A DNA stretch of 64,000 nt from Bacteroidales bacterium (GTDB lineage Bacteria; Bacteroidota; Bacteroidia; Bacteroidales; WCHB1-69). The translations under genes and the position numbers were made by a program. This document shows, in pieces, positions 9,183 through 19,415 of this stretch; position 1 is the first letter of the stretch, and every line of letters starts with the position of its first letter. Location of the stretch: contig JAEEKX010000003.1 of assembly GCA_016288655.1 (NCBI GenBank), positions 1 to 64,000 of the forward strand, written 5' to 3'. The notes beneath the pieces are model-generated. The model was not told where the DNA came from, searched no databases, and saw nothing but the letters and a program-made list of their open reading frames with translations.

Positions 9183-9863
9183 TTACCAGCATCCGCTCTC
9201 CACCACTTGGTTGATGAAATCGTTGCAGGGTTTGGCCTCGCGGAAGATCTCTGTGACGTAGTGCAGGAGTTGGGTTTCATCGCCCAAAACGACCTTGTCC
9301 GGAAGTTCTGCGGCGATGGTGAAAGTCTTGAGTTTCAGATATTCCGCGTGCCTTGCGTCTTGCGGATAGCCGTTGGGAACACGCCGGAGTCTGGCATTGT
9401 CGTCCCAATGGTAGTGTTTAGCCGCCTGAATGGCCTGTTCAAAGTTGTCGGGTTCGTTGTGGATTTTGTCGCGGATGGCGATCGCCAGCGACGGCGTCGG
9501 GTTGTAAAGCCCTGCCGCCAAGAGGTTTCCGAAAGAGTAATCCTCTGATTCAGAGGGTTCTAAATGAAAGTAGTAGCCGGCATATCCCGATTTCTTCCCA
9601 TGCGGACAAAGGTAAGCCCCCATGTGCGTTTTGTAGGGAATCTTCTCCTTGGAAAAACGCATGTCCTTGTAGATGCGGTAGGTGCAGTCTTTCACGGTCA
9701 GGTCGCGGATGGAGGGGTCGAATTTCCCGACCTCCGCAATCAGCTGTTCGGTAAACTGGTTGAAATGGGTCTGTGCGGCCACATACTCCTGTTTGTGTTC
9801 CATGAACCATTCACGGTAGTTGTGGCGCATCAGCTGGTCCAAAAATCTCAAAATTTCCTGCAT
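9183..9863 (-). CDS. DUF2461 family protein
   Basis: FLDQLMRHNYREWFMEHKQEY...KDMRFSKEKIPYKTHMGAYLCPHGKKSGYAGYYFHLEP. Confidence 0.92.
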   Translation of the reverse strand: MQEILRFLDQLMRHNYREWFMEHKQEYVAAQTHFNQFTEQLIAEVGKFDPSIRDLTVKDCTYRIYKDMRFSKEKIPYKTHMGAYLCPHGKKSGYAGYYFHLEPSESEDYSFGNLLAAGLYNPTPSLAIAIRDKIHNEPDNFEQAIQAAKHYHWDDNARLRRVPNGYPQDARHAEYLKLKTFTIAAELPDKVVLGDETQLLHYVTEIFREAKPCNDFINQVVESGCW

Positions 9864-9902
9864 GGGGGAGTTTATAGTTAAAGATTAAATCCTTTGTTTA
9901 CA

Positions 9903-10096
9903 GCATCTTCAAATCTTTCAAATCTTTCAATTATTTGATACTCACTTCGTTCGCATTTGAGCTCGCTGCGCGAGCATTTGCAGATTTGTTGCTCACTTCG
10001 TTCGCATTAATAATCTTTCAAATCTTTCAAATCTTTCAAATCTTTCAAATCTTCAATCTCTCAAATCTTTCAAATCTTCAATCTCTCAAATCCCTC
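9903..10096. repeat. Dispersed low-complexity compound repeat (reverse-oriented relative of 27.4-28.1 kb array)
   Basis: (aaatctttc)n arrays flanking tttgatactcacttcgttcgcatttgagctcgctgcgcgagcatttgcagatttg...ctcacttcgttcgcattaataatc. Confidence 0.85.
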
Positions 10097-10778
10097 CATT
10101 TCCTGTCATCTCCCAATGTATCGGTTCTATGCCATTTTTTAGCAGAATCTCGTTGGTTTTGGAGAAGTGTTTGCAGCCGAAGAAACCGCGGTAGGCCGAC
10201 AAGGGTGAGGGGTGGGGCGCCATCAGCACGTAGTGGCGGGAGGTGTCGATAAGTTGCACTTTGGCTTGGGCGTAGGAGCCCCACAGCAGGAATACCAAAC
10301 CGTTGCGTTTTTCCGACAGCCGTTGGATGGCGGCATCGGTGAACAGTTCCCAGCCGTGGCGTTGGTGGGAACCGGCGAGGTGTGCGCGCACCGTGAGCGT
10401 GGCATTCAGCAGCAGCACGCCCTGCCGTGCCCAACCCTCCAAGTTGCCGGTTTGCGGTATGGGCATCCCGAGGTCGGTGTGCAGTTCCTGGAAAATGTTG
10501 ACCAGCGAGGGCGGGAACTTCGTGCCGGGCTGCACCGAAAAGCACAGTCCGTGCGCCTGACCCGGCTCATGATAGGGATCCTGCCCGATAATCACCACCT
10601 TCACTTTATCGAACGGCGTGAGGTTGAAAGCGTTGAAGATCAGCGGGCCGGGCGGATAGACCGCATACTGCTGCTTTTCGGCCACCAAAAAACTCTTCAG
10701 TTCCGCAAAGTAGGGTGCGGCGAACTGGTCGGCCAACTCGCGCTTCCAAGATTCTTCGATGACGGGGTTGATGGTCAT
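10086..10778 (-). CDS. ung: Uracil-DNA glycosylase
   Basis: [67 protein letters not shown]. Confidence 0.97.
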   Translation of the reverse strand: MTINPVIEESWKRELADQFAAPYFAELKSFLVAEKQQYAVYPPGPLIFNAFNLTPFDKVKVVIIGQDPYHEPGQAHGLCFSVQPGTKFPPSLVNIFQELHTDLGMPIPQTGNLEGWARQGVLLLNATLTVRAHLAGSHQRHGWELFTDAAIQRLSEKRNGLVFLLWGSYAQAKVQLIDTSRHYVLMAPHPSPLSAYRGFFGCKHFSKTNEILLKNGIEPIHWEMTGNGGI

Positions 10779-10801
10779 CTATCTTACAGATTTATAAGTG
10801 T

Positions 10802-12076
10802 TTAGTTTGTTTTGATTTTGTTGGGATCGTGCTTGTACTGGAAGAGGATGGCAAACAAAACGGCGACGACCAATGCGTAGGCGGCGAAAATGTACCAAGT
10901 GCTTGACCAGGCCGAAATTTGTGCCGTGACATCGGAATTGCTGTAAACCAGTTTGTTGACAACGCCCTGTGCAGCCAAAGTCCCGATGGTGGCGCCGAAG
11001 CCGTTGGTCATCATCATGAAAACGCCTTGCGCACTGGAACGGATCTCCGGGCTGGTCTCCTGATCGACAAACAGCGAGCCGCTGATGTTGAAGAAGTCGA
11101 AAGCCACGCCATAGACGATCATCGACAGGATGAAGAGCCAGACGCCCGAGCCGGGGTTCCCGACTCCGAAGAAGCCGAATCGCAGCACCCAGGCGAACAT
11201 CGCGATCAACATCACTTTTTTAATTCCAAATTTACGTAAACAGAAGGGAATCAGTAGAATACAGAGCGTTTCGGAAATCTGGGAGAGGGAAATCAAGATG
11301 TTGGCATGCTGCACGGCGAACGTATCGGCATACTCTTTCACATCTTTGAAGGCGGAAATGAAGGTGTTGGCGTAGCCGTTGGTGATTTGAAGCGAAACGC
11401 CCAGCAGCATGGAAAAGATGAAGAAAAGGCACATCCGCTTTTCCTTGAAAAGGGTGAAGGCACGCAGTCCGAACGTATCGACGAACGACTGTGAGGGCTT
11501 GCCCTTGTTGACGGGGCAGTTGGGAAGTGTCAACGCATAGATTCCTAAGATGACGCCCCAAATAGCACAGACGAAGAACTGGCGGTAGTCGTGTTGGAAG
11601 CCCAGCAAATCGACGATCCACATGGAGCAGATGAAGCCGATGGTGCCGAAGACGCGGATGGGTGGGAAGGCCTTGACGGTGTCGTAGCCGCCCGCGGTGA
11701 GTGCGGTGTATGACACGGAGTTGTCGAGTGCGATGGTGGGCATGAAGAAGGCCACGCTGAGCGTATAGAGGGGAAATAGTTGTGCAAATGTCACGTTTTC
11801 ACCGTATTTCATTCCCATATAACCCGCTCCGGCCATGAAGATTGCTGCCAGAAAATGGCAGATGCTAAGCATTTTTTGTGCCGGAATCCACCGGTCGGCG
11901 ATGATGCCGATGATGGCGGGCATGAAGAGCGAAACGATGCCCTGCACAGAGTAGAACCAACCGATGTTGGTGCCCATGCCGACACTGGCTAAGTAGGATC
12001 CCATGCTCGTCAGGTACGAACCCCATACCGCGAACACGAGGAAGTTCATGATGATCAATCTGATTTTCAGTCCCAT
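10802..12076 (-). CDS. Nucleoside:H+ symporter family MFS permease (NupG/XapB-like)
   Basis: 424 aa, FAVWGSYLTSMGSYL...FFMPTIALDNSVSYTAL, GTIGFICSMWIVDLLGF. Confidence 0.87.
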   Translation of the reverse strand: MGLKIRLIIMNFLVFAVWGSYLTSMGSYLASVGMGTNIGWFYSVQGIVSLFMPAIIGIIADRWIPAQKMLSICHFLAAIFMAGAGYMGMKYGENVTFAQLFPLYTLSVAFFMPTIALDNSVSYTALTAGGYDTVKAFPPIRVFGTIGFICSMWIVDLLGFQHDYRQFFVCAIWGVILGIYALTLPNCPVNKGKPSQSFVDTFGLRAFTLFKEKRMCLFFIFSMLLGVSLQITNGYANTFISAFKDVKEYADTFAVQHANILISLSQISETLCILLIPFCLRKFGIKKVMLIAMFAWVLRFGFFGVGNPGSGVWLFILSMIVYGVAFDFFNISGSLFVDQETSPEIRSSAQGVFMMMTNGFGATIGTLAAQGVVNKLVYSNSDVTAQISAWSSTWYIFAAYALVVAVLFAILFQYKHDPNKIKTN

Positions 12077-12097
12077 GGTAAAACGTTTAGTAAGTGA

Positions 12098-12709
12098 TTA
12101 TTTTATATTGAAATTCAGTAATTTACGACCTTCAATCCAACCTTCGAGCCGGTCGCTGACAGCCACCTTCCCGACTCCTTTCGGCGTGCCCGTGAAGATG
12201 ACGTCCCCGACTTGCAGCGTCAGGAACCGCGATACGTGCGAGATGATTTTATCGAAAGAAAAGATCATCTCGTTGATGTTGCCCGATTGCACCGTCCGAC
12301 CATTGAGGTCCAGGTGGAAATGCAGGTTGTCGATGGATTCAAACTCTTTTATATCAATAAATTGGCTAATGACAGCCGAGCCGTCGAAGGCCTTGGCGAT
12401 CTCCCACGGATTGCCCTTCTCTATGCATTTTTTTTGCAAATCGCGGGCGGTGAAGTCGATTCCCAAACCGATTTCATGGTAGTGGTTTCGCGCATCGCTC
12501 TCGGTAATGCACTTCCCCGTGCGGTCGATGCGCACCAGCAGTTCCACTTCGTGTTCAATTTGTTGGGAGAAATCAGGCAGGAAAAACGGCTGGTTGTCAA
12601 CCAATACCGAGGATTCCGGCTTCAAAAAGAACGTGGGCTCCGTGGGGACTTCATGTCCAAGTTCTTGTATATGTGGTAGATAGTTTCTCCCGATGCAAAT
12701 GACTTTCAT
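12098..12709 (-). CDS. Fumarylacetoacetate hydrolase family protein
   Basis: MKVICIGRNYLPHIQELG...EHEVELLVRIDRTGK...GDVIFTGTPKGVGKV. Confidence 0.93.
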   Translation of the reverse strand: MKVICIGRNYLPHIQELGHEVPTEPTFFLKPESSVLVDNQPFFLPDFSQQIEHEVELLVRIDRTGKCITESDARNHYHEIGLGIDFTARDLQKKCIEKGNPWEIAKAFDGSAVISQFIDIKEFESIDNLHFHLDLNGRTVQSGNINEMIFSFDKIISHVSRFLTLQVGDVIFTGTPKGVGKVAVSDRLEGWIEGRKLLNFNIK

Positions 12710-12781
12710 CTCTTCCCTTTTTTCTGTTGGATTTTAAAACAATCAGCAAACATACGCAAAAATCCCGAATTATCGCGCTTC

Positions 12782-14173
12782 TTACTTCACCGTTTTATCC
12801 AACCAATTCAAAATCAGTTGAATGGCCTTCGGAGATAGGGTTTGCTCGATCTTGCCGTACTCGTCCCACAACCCCGTATCGCACTCTTGGAGAAGATGAT
12901 TCATTCCTTTCAACTCAATACATTCAGATACAGGATTTTGCGTGAGGTTGTCCTGAATGCCGGCGAGGTTGGCGTTGGACTCCACTTGCGCATCTTGGCT
13001 GCCGTTGAGTGCCAAAACAGGACATTTCACCTTCTTGATGTACACGGTGGGGTTAATGTGCATGAGCGTGAAGAACCAGGGCTGTAACAGTTGCTCCTTT
13101 TCCGCACTGACCATCTCTTTCACGGTGCTGTCAGTCTGCCCATTGCCCGCTCGGAGGAGTTTTTCGTAATATTGATCCACTTTCTTGCGCGCACGCTCAA
13201 TGGTTTTGGACTTTTTTATGATATTGTATAAGTCGTTGCTGACCTGTAAAATACGATCTGTTTTCCCATGATTGGATTCCGCTGACTGGTATGTCTTTTT
13301 CACTTGGTACAAGAGGATTTTATCCAATTGTTGGGATGGACCGGCTAAGGAGACGACGAAGGCGATGCCGGGATTTTCTGCCGCCGCAATCCAGGAAACC
13401 AATCCTCCCTCGCTGTGACCGAGCAGTCCGACAGGTGCGCTGTGTAGGTTCTTTCTTGTTGATAATGAGTCAAATATGGCTTGTACAATCTGGACGAAGT
13501 CGAAGGTGGTCTGCTTGACGAAGGTGGCGCGGGGTGGGTCATCATACCGAAAAGTGGCATAGCCCGCGCGGGTCAGTTGGTCGGCCAAGAGTTTGAAGGG
13601 CTTGTGTCCGAATATGCTTTCGTCGCGGTCTTGCCATCCTGAACCGGAAATGAAGATCACTGCTGCCTTAGGCTTGCCCTCGCGGGGAAGCGTCAGCGTT
13701 CCGTTAACTTTCTGTCCATTAGTAGTATAAGGGATGGACAACTTGATTTCATCGTAAGGGTAGGGGGTCATCGGCTCCTGCGGACGCGGGAAGAGTTGAC
13801 GCACTTCGGTCTTCTTCAAGGTCAGTTTGAAGGATGCTCCGCGCTGGGTGAATTTCCCGACAATTTTTTCGCCATCGTATCGCCCGACATACTTGCACTC
13901 CAGGGCCTTGACCGTAAAGCGCACCGTATCATTCCTAAAACTATAACTATCTGTCTTTATGTCTGTTACATATTGATCAGGACTGTCCAATACTACGTAC
14001 AACGAATCCCCACGGTCCTCTATGAAAAGCACGAGTTTGAGTCGTTCTTCGCCGATGGAAAGGTCACCTTCCCAAATTCCAGACAAAGCCGTCATTTGCC
14101 CTTTAATAGTCGTGCAAAATACTAACAATAAAGGAATTAGTATGAATAGACGAAGATAGATGAATTTTTTCAT
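12782..14173 (-). CDS. Secreted alpha/beta hydrolase
   Basis: N-terminal signal; DUF3887-like/beta N-domain then GHSEGGLVSWIAAA nucleophile elbow, LALNGSQDAQV, catalytic His in MNHLLQ. Confidence 0.9.
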   Translation of the reverse strand: MKKFIYLRLFILIPLLLVFCTTIKGQMTALSGIWEGDLSIGEERLKLVLFIEDRGDSLYVVLDSPDQYVTDIKTDSYSFRNDTVRFTVKALECKYVGRYDGEKIVGKFTQRGASFKLTLKKTEVRQLFPRPQEPMTPYPYDEIKLSIPYTTNGQKVNGTLTLPREGKPKAAVIFISGSGWQDRDESIFGHKPFKLLADQLTRAGYATFRYDDPPRATFVKQTTFDFVQIVQAIFDSLSTRKNLHSAPVGLLGHSEGGLVSWIAAAENPGIAFVVSLAGPSQQLDKILLYQVKKTYQSAESNHGKTDRILQVSNDLYNIIKKSKTIERARKKVDQYYEKLLRAGNGQTDSTVKEMVSAEKEQLLQPWFFTLMHINPTVYIKKVKCPVLALNGSQDAQVESNANLAGIQDNLTQNPVSECIELKGMNHLLQECDTGLWDEYGKIEQTLSPKAIQLILNWLDKTVK

Positions 14174-14218
14174 GCTTTCGAAAAAGGGTTATATCGTGCC
14201 AAATCTTGGCATAGTGAA

Positions 14219-15475
14219 TTACTCTCCGTAAATGAGTTCGACGAGGTTGTAAAGCAGCAGGAAGTCAATCATGTTGGCATCGCCGATGTCTTTGTTGTGC
14301 CAAGGGCAGAACAGCGAGCCGGAGTTCCACGGGGCAGGTGTTCTAACGCTCTTTCCATCAATGATTTTCGTAATGGCACCATCAGCGGGGGCACTATCGA
14401 GGTAGGCGTCGTACAACGTGCGAGGCACCAAGTCCTTGCCCTCTTTCCCGTACAGCACCAAGTTGATGAGCGGCAGGTGGGGAAAGATGAGTGTTTGCTG
14501 CAGGTCCGGGCGTTTTTTGACGATTTTGTCGCAGGTCTTCACGAGCCAGGCGTAGCAGTCGCCGTTGCCGCCGTCGTTCAGTATGGCGGTCATGGCTAAG
14601 ATGCCGTACCAGCGGAAGTTGCCGTCCTTGGCCATCAGCATGTTGTTCTGCACAAAGTGCCACATGCTGCGCCATCTTCCGCGGTCGCTTTTGCCAAAGT
14701 GGAGGTTCTGCGCGCTCAGTAGAGTGCCGATTTCGGCGTGCGCGTACTGTAGCCATTGGATGTCGCTCTCTCTCTGTAACATCATGCCATTCACGGGGTT
14801 GACGATCTCCCAATGGGTCCTGCCGGCGCTATCCACGTGTTGCATTCCCTTCACCATGCGGCAACTGATCTCTGCTATTTCTTGGTGCAGTTTGGGGTCG
14901 TCCACTAATTTCTGGGCCAAGGCGAAACCGATGTAACTGCCCCAGGCCTGATCTTGGGAAGGCGTGTTCCCCGTTGCATTCGGACGATTGTAGTTGGAGG
15001 CGTAGTCGCTGGAGATGGCGTCGAGGTGCATGCGGGTGGTGTCGCTGCGTTGGATGTCGTCGCGAAGGTAGAAGCCGTTGAGTTGCGGGATGCTGTCGCT
15101 TTTCCAAAATTTTTCCGCATTGAGATCCAAGCGGTTATAGACTTCGATGGCGCAGCGCAACTCTTTCAGCGTCGCCTCGGTCGGCTTGCCCTCGCGTTTC
15201 AGTCGCGCATACTCGGTAGCCAAAAGCGCTACGTAATGGCCTTGCCACCAGGTTCCGTCGGCCCAATATCCTGTCAGTCCGTACTTTCCGACATAGCGCC
15301 GTTCCATCGGCAGGGAGGTCCCCCGTTCGCTGCCGTCGCCGGTATAGTACATGAACTCTTCCCGCAACCGCTGGCGTAACTGCTCGTATTTGATGGCATT
15401 TTTATCCATAGACTGTGCCGAAATTTGGCACACTATAAGCGGCAATAAAAGGAGCAGTAGTGTGCGTTTCTTCAT
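14219..15475 (-). CDS. Secreted protein of unknown function (possible alpha/alpha-toroid glycosidase-like fold)
   Basis: Signal peptide MKKRTLLLLLLPLIVCQISAQ; 418 aa ORF; fold suggestion is inference only. Confidence 0.7.
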   Translation of the reverse strand: MKKRTLLLLLLPLIVCQISAQSMDKNAIKYEQLRQRLREEFMYYTGDGSERGTSLPMERRYVGKYGLTGYWADGTWWQGHYVALLATEYARLKREGKPTEATLKELRCAIEVYNRLDLNAEKFWKSDSIPQLNGFYLRDDIQRSDTTRMHLDAISSDYASNYNRPNATGNTPSQDQAWGSYIGFALAQKLVDDPKLHQEIAEISCRMVKGMQHVDSAGRTHWEIVNPVNGMMLQRESDIQWLQYAHAEIGTLLSAQNLHFGKSDRGRWRSMWHFVQNNMLMAKDGNFRWYGILAMTAILNDGGNGDCYAWLVKTCDKIVKKRPDLQQTLIFPHLPLINLVLYGKEGKDLVPRTLYDAYLDSAPADGAITKIIDGKSVRTPAPWNSGSLFCPWHNKDIGDANMIDFLLLYNLVELIYGE

Positions 15476-15499
15476 GATTATGATGTTGTTACAAAAAAT

Positions 15500-15991
15500 C
15501 TACTTCTCTTCGTCGTAGATTTCAAGGTTGCTGAGTTGGGTTCCGTTGATGTCGAGGCGGAGGAAGGTGAGGCGGGTGTGGTGGCCGAAGCGCGCGGCGG
15601 ATCCCGGGTTGATGAACATGAGGTGGTGTTTCTGGTCGTTCATCACCTTCAGGATGTGTGAATGCCCGCCGATGAAAATGGTCGGCTTTTCCGTCTGGAT
15701 CAGTTTCAACGCGTTGTCGGTATAGTAGTTGCCGTTGCCGGCGATATGGGTCATGGCGACGCGAAACCCTTCGCAGTTAAACACCTGATTCTCTTGGGTA
15801 TAGTCGCGGATGTCCCAGTCGTCGCAGTTGCCATAGACGGCGCGGACGACGGGCGCGATGTACTGCAGTTCTTCCAGTACCTCAATCCGTCCGATATCGC
15901 CGGCATGCCAGATTTCATCACAGTTCTGAAAGAAGTTGCAGAGTTCTGGATGAATGTAACCGTGTGTATCAGAGATGATTCCGACTTTCAT
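15500..15991 (-). CDS. YfcE/MJ0936 family metallophosphoesterase
   Basis: MKVGIISDTHGYIHPEL, DEIWHAGDIG, VYGNCD, GGHSHILKV, NPGSAARFGHHTR. Confidence 0.95.
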   Translation of the reverse strand: MKVGIISDTHGYIHPELCNFFQNCDEIWHAGDIGRIEVLEELQYIAPVVRAVYGNCDDWDIRDYTQENQVFNCEGFRVAMTHIAGNGNYYTDNALKLIQTEKPTIFIGGHSHILKVMNDQKHHLMFINPGSAARFGHHTRLTFLRLDINGTQLSNLEIYDEEK

Positions 15992-16006
15992 GAAGGTGGA
16001 GTGCGG

Positions 16007-16381
16007 CTATTTTACGGCCACGGTCTCGATTTCCACCATCACGCCCATGGGCAGTGCTTTCACGGCGAAGGCAGCGCGGGCGGGCGGGTTGGTGCTGTAA
16101 TATTTGGCATAGACCTTGTTCATGGGCTTGAAGTTGGCCATGTCGCTCAGCAGGCAGGTGGATTTGACGACGTCGGCGAAGGTGTAACCGGCCTCCTCAA
16201 GGATGGCGCCGATGTTCTTCATCACCTGTTCGGTCTGTTCCTCAATGGTTTCTGCGACCTTGCCGGTGGCGGGATCTACCGGAATCTGACCGGAGATGTA
16301 GAGGGTGCCGTTGATTTCAATCGCTTGGCTGTAAGGTCCGATGGCCTTGGGTGCTTTGTCGGTGTGGATGACTTTCTTCAT
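16007..16381 (-). CDS. ridA: RidA family reactive intermediate/imine deaminase
   Basis: AIGPYSQAIEINGTLYISGQIPVDPATG, NPPARAAFAVKALPMGVMVEIETVA. Confidence 0.96.
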   Translation of the reverse strand: MKKVIHTDKAPKAIGPYSQAIEINGTLYISGQIPVDPATGKVAETIEEQTEQVMKNIGAILEEAGYTFADVVKSTCLLSDMANFKPMNKVYAKYYSTNPPARAAFAVKALPMGVMVEIETVAVK

Positions 16382-16383
16382 GA

Positions 16384-17709
16384 TTATTTGTTTTTAAGTT
16401 GTTTGTTTTTTCCGTCGAATTTGTAACCGAGGGTGGCAAAGAAGAGGATGTAGAGGTAACTGACGAAGAGCAGGAGGTAGCCCTGTTGGTTACCGATGGA
16501 TGGAATGTCGATCAACTTGCCGTATATCAGCGACATGACACCGCCGCCGGCGCAGGCCATGACCAGCAGTCCGCCGGCGATTTCGGTATGGCGGCCGAGG
16601 TCGTGGATGGAGAGTGGCCAGATGGCGGGCCACATGATGGCGTGGGCGAAACTGAGCATGATGACGCAGGCGATGGAGAGCCGCGCGGAGGTGGCGTAGA
16701 GTTCGTCGGGGGCGAGATTGGGCTGGAACATGTGTACCACCGACTTGGAGTAGATGGCGACCGCCGCGAGGATCATGGCGATGAAGAGGTGCGCGATCAG
16801 CGCTTGCCGCTGCGAGATCATCTTCGGGATGGTGACCAACCCTAAGAAGTAGCCGGCAATCAGGGCGAAGAGGGCGTACATCGGGAAGTTCTTGCATGCC
16901 TCGGTGGGGAAGCCCAAGTAGTCGCCGTAAGGGATGAGGTAGTCGATGGCGATGACCTCGGCACCGACGTAGAAAAAGATGGCGAAGACGCCGAGCCACA
17001 GGTACGGATAGGAAAAGATGGAGCGGTGGGCGTTGTCGCCGGCTTCGGTGCTCTGTTCGATGTGCGGCAGTTTGGCTAATTTGATGAAGATGACTAAAAG
17101 AATGAATACCGCGGTGATGATGATGTACGGAAGTATCACTTGATTAGAGAGATGCTGCAAGGTGGCCTCGCGCATGTGGTCGGGAATCAGGCCATTTTTT
17201 AGCATATCCAACTCATCTTGCATGCCAGAGAAAAGGGCCTTATAGAGGGTGTAAAACCCGATCACTCCTGCAAATTTGTTGCATACTCCCATGATGCTGA
17301 TGCGGCGGGCAGCCGTCTCAATCGGTCCCAAGATGGTGGCGTAGGGGTTGGAAGCCGCCTGCAGAATGGTCAAACCGGCACCCTGGACGAACAGCCCCGT
17401 GAGGAAAAGCCCGAACTGCCGTGTGATTGCGGCGGGTACGAAGGTGATTGCGCCGATGGCCATGATCAGCAGGCCAATCATCATGCCACCGCTATACCCG
17501 ACCTTCTTGATCAGAAAAGAGGATGGAATCGACATGAAAAAGTAGGAGATGTAGAAGGCAAAGGGGACGAAGGAGGCCTGGAATTTGGTCAACTCGCACG
17601 CCTCTTTGAGAAAAGGCATCAGAATACCATTGATCCAAGTGATATAGCCGAACACGAAAAACAACGTGCCGATGACGAACAAGCTGAATGCGTATCTGTT
17701 TTTCTGCAT
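16384..17709 (-). CDS. FucP-like sugar:H+ symporter (MFS)
   Basis: FVFGYITWINGILMPFLKEACELT..., GAGLTILQAASNPYATILGP, FFYVGAEVIAIDYL. Confidence 0.9.
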   Translation of the reverse strand: MQKNRYAFSLFVIGTLFFVFGYITWINGILMPFLKEACELTKFQASFVPFAFYISYFFMSIPSSFLIKKVGYSGGMMIGLLIMAIGAITFVPAAITRQFGLFLTGLFVQGAGLTILQAASNPYATILGPIETAARRISIMGVCNKFAGVIGFYTLYKALFSGMQDELDMLKNGLIPDHMREATLQHLSNQVILPYIIITAVFILLVIFIKLAKLPHIEQSTEAGDNAHRSIFSYPYLWLGVFAIFFYVGAEVIAIDYLIPYGDYLGFPTEACKNFPMYALFALIAGYFLGLVTIPKMISQRQALIAHLFIAMILAAVAIYSKSVVHMFQPNLAPDELYATSARLSIACVIMLSFAHAIMWPAIWPLSIHDLGRHTEIAGGLLVMACAGGGVMSLIYGKLIDIPSIGNQQGYLLLFVSYLYILFFATLGYKFDGKNKQLKNK

Positions 17710-17835
17710 GTGATGGATATTTAGGCCGCAAAAATACGAAATTCTTGCCGCAAATTAAACCTCTATTCTCCTTTTTTGTCAAAACCACATTCTTTTTCGG
17801 AAAAATAATTAATCAATAAAGTAAATATTAGAATT

Positions 17836-18432
17836 ATGAAAAAGTTTTTGGCATTTGGGATGATGTTCTCATTCTTGTTTTATGTTCAGGCACAGGTGGT
17901 TACGCAGCCGGCACAGAAGTCTGACAATATGAAGGCAGCACAGGCCGCCCCCTCTCCATCTAAATGCGAGACCAAGGATTGCCAGACCATGATGAAGTTG
18001 AAAAAAGAGTATTTCCAAAAGAATTTCACTCTGCAACCCGAACAAGAAAAAGATTTTTGGAATGCATTTGATGCTTACGCCAATACTGAATTTGACGCTT
18101 TTAAATCCCACCGCGAAGCTTTGGCCAAGGTCGGTATAGACCATCGCGTTCCCGCCGACAGCGTCCAGTACCTTTCCGACGATCAGATTCGCGCCCTCTA
18201 TTCCTCCCGTCTGGAACTCCGGAGCAAGTTGTTGAAAGCCGAAAACGAATTTTTCAAATCCATTAGTAAATGCTTGTCTGCAAAGCAGTTGAATGAATAT
18301 TACCAATTAGAGCAGAAGTTCAAACGTTCCGCGGCCAAACATCAGCACAAGCCCGGGTGTTGCGAAAAGGAAAAACCGATGCTCCCCAAAGAACCGCAAA
18401 CTAAGACGAAGGCCACTCCGGCCAATCGCTAG
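17836..18432 (+). CDS. Hypothetical periplasmic protein (Spy/CpxP-like helical organisation)
   Basis: Signal peptide; charged helical body KKEYFQKNFTLQPEQEKDFWNAFDAY; family assignment tentative. Confidence 0.65.
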   Translation: MKKFLAFGMMFSFLFYVQAQVVTQPAQKSDNMKAAQAAPSPSKCETKDCQTMMKLKKEYFQKNFTLQPEQEKDFWNAFDAYANTEFDAFKSHREALAKVGIDHRVPADSVQYLSDDQIRALYSSRLELRSKLLKAENEFFKSISKCLSAKQLNEYYQLEQKFKRSAAKHQHKPGCCEKEKPMLPKEPQTKTKATPANR

Positions 18433-19415
18433 CAGAGGATTGCTCCTGGAGCCGTAGGAATGATCCTCACATCGCCGATCGCGTGGATGACGATTAAGTT
18501 ACACCGCCCTTCGGCGATTTTTTTGTCTTGGGAAATGGCTTCCAAGAGCATTTTTTTGTCGATGTCGGCCGGAATCTCCGTGGGGAGATTGCACTGCTTT
18601 AATGTATTGACAATAAGATCAATGTCTTTGCAATGCCCATTTTTTGCAGCGCAGACGATCCCGATGGAAACGGCTTCTCCATGCGAAATTTTGGCACAGT
18701 GCTCCAGGGCGTGCGCAAAGGTGTGACCGAGGTTCAACAGCCGCCGAAGCCCCTGTTCCTGTTCATCTTCCTTCACAATCCGCTCTTTCACGGCTCTTGA
18801 CTCTGTAATAAAATGGCATAGTTGAGCCATTTTTGCTTCTGTACAGAAAATAGTATCCAATTCATTCTCAGCGAAAAAAGATCCGCTTTCCCCAAAATTC
18901 TGGCCACTGATAATGAAGGTCTTGAGCATTTCGGCAACTCCATTTCTGAACTCTTTCGGGGGTAGGGTACGGAGCAAATTCGGACAGGTGAGCACAAATT
19001 CTGGCTGGCGGATAGTGCCAATCATATTCTTGAAATTCAGCACGTTGACACCGTTTTTTCCACCGATGGCAGCATCCACCATAGCCAACAGCGTTGTCGG
19101 GATGAAGCCAAATGGCACGCCGCGCTTGTAGATGGCAGCGACGAAGCCGCAGAGGTCGGTGGTGATACCGCCGCCGATGCCGAGCAGGAGGGTGTCTCGG
19201 TCGGCATGGAGGTGCAGCAGTTGATGGACGATCTCTTCGGCAGTGGCCAGTGTCTTCCGCTCTTCGGTCGCCTCGATGACGATTTTCTCAAAGGGAAACA
19301 GCGTACCGTGAAGCCGATCGACCTTTTCGTCGATGATGGCGACAACGCGGCGTGTTCCGATGAGCCGACGAAGTTCGTGGGTGATCTCTGATGGGGTAAA
19401 CGTCTTCATAATCAA
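18429..19415 (-). CDS. aroB: 3-dehydroquinate synthase
   Basis: LLGIGGGITTDLCGFVAAIYKRGVPFGFIPTTLLAMVDAAIGGKNGVN, LLNLGHTFAHALE, HGEAVSIGI. Confidence 0.96.
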   Translation of the reverse strand: MIMKTFTPSEITHELRRLIGTRRVVAIIDEKVDRLHGTLFPFEKIVIEATEERKTLATAEEIVHQLLHLHADRDTLLLGIGGGITTDLCGFVAAIYKRGVPFGFIPTTLLAMVDAAIGGKNGVNVLNFKNMIGTIRQPEFVLTCPNLLRTLPPKEFRNGVAEMLKTFIISGQNFGESGSFFAENELDTIFCTEAKMAQLCHFITESRAVKERIVKEDEQEQGLRRLLNLGHTFAHALEHCAKISHGEAVSIGIVCAAKNGHCKDIDLIVNTLKQCNLPTEIPADIDKKMLLEAISQDKKIAEGRCNLIVIHAIGDVRIIPTAPGAILC

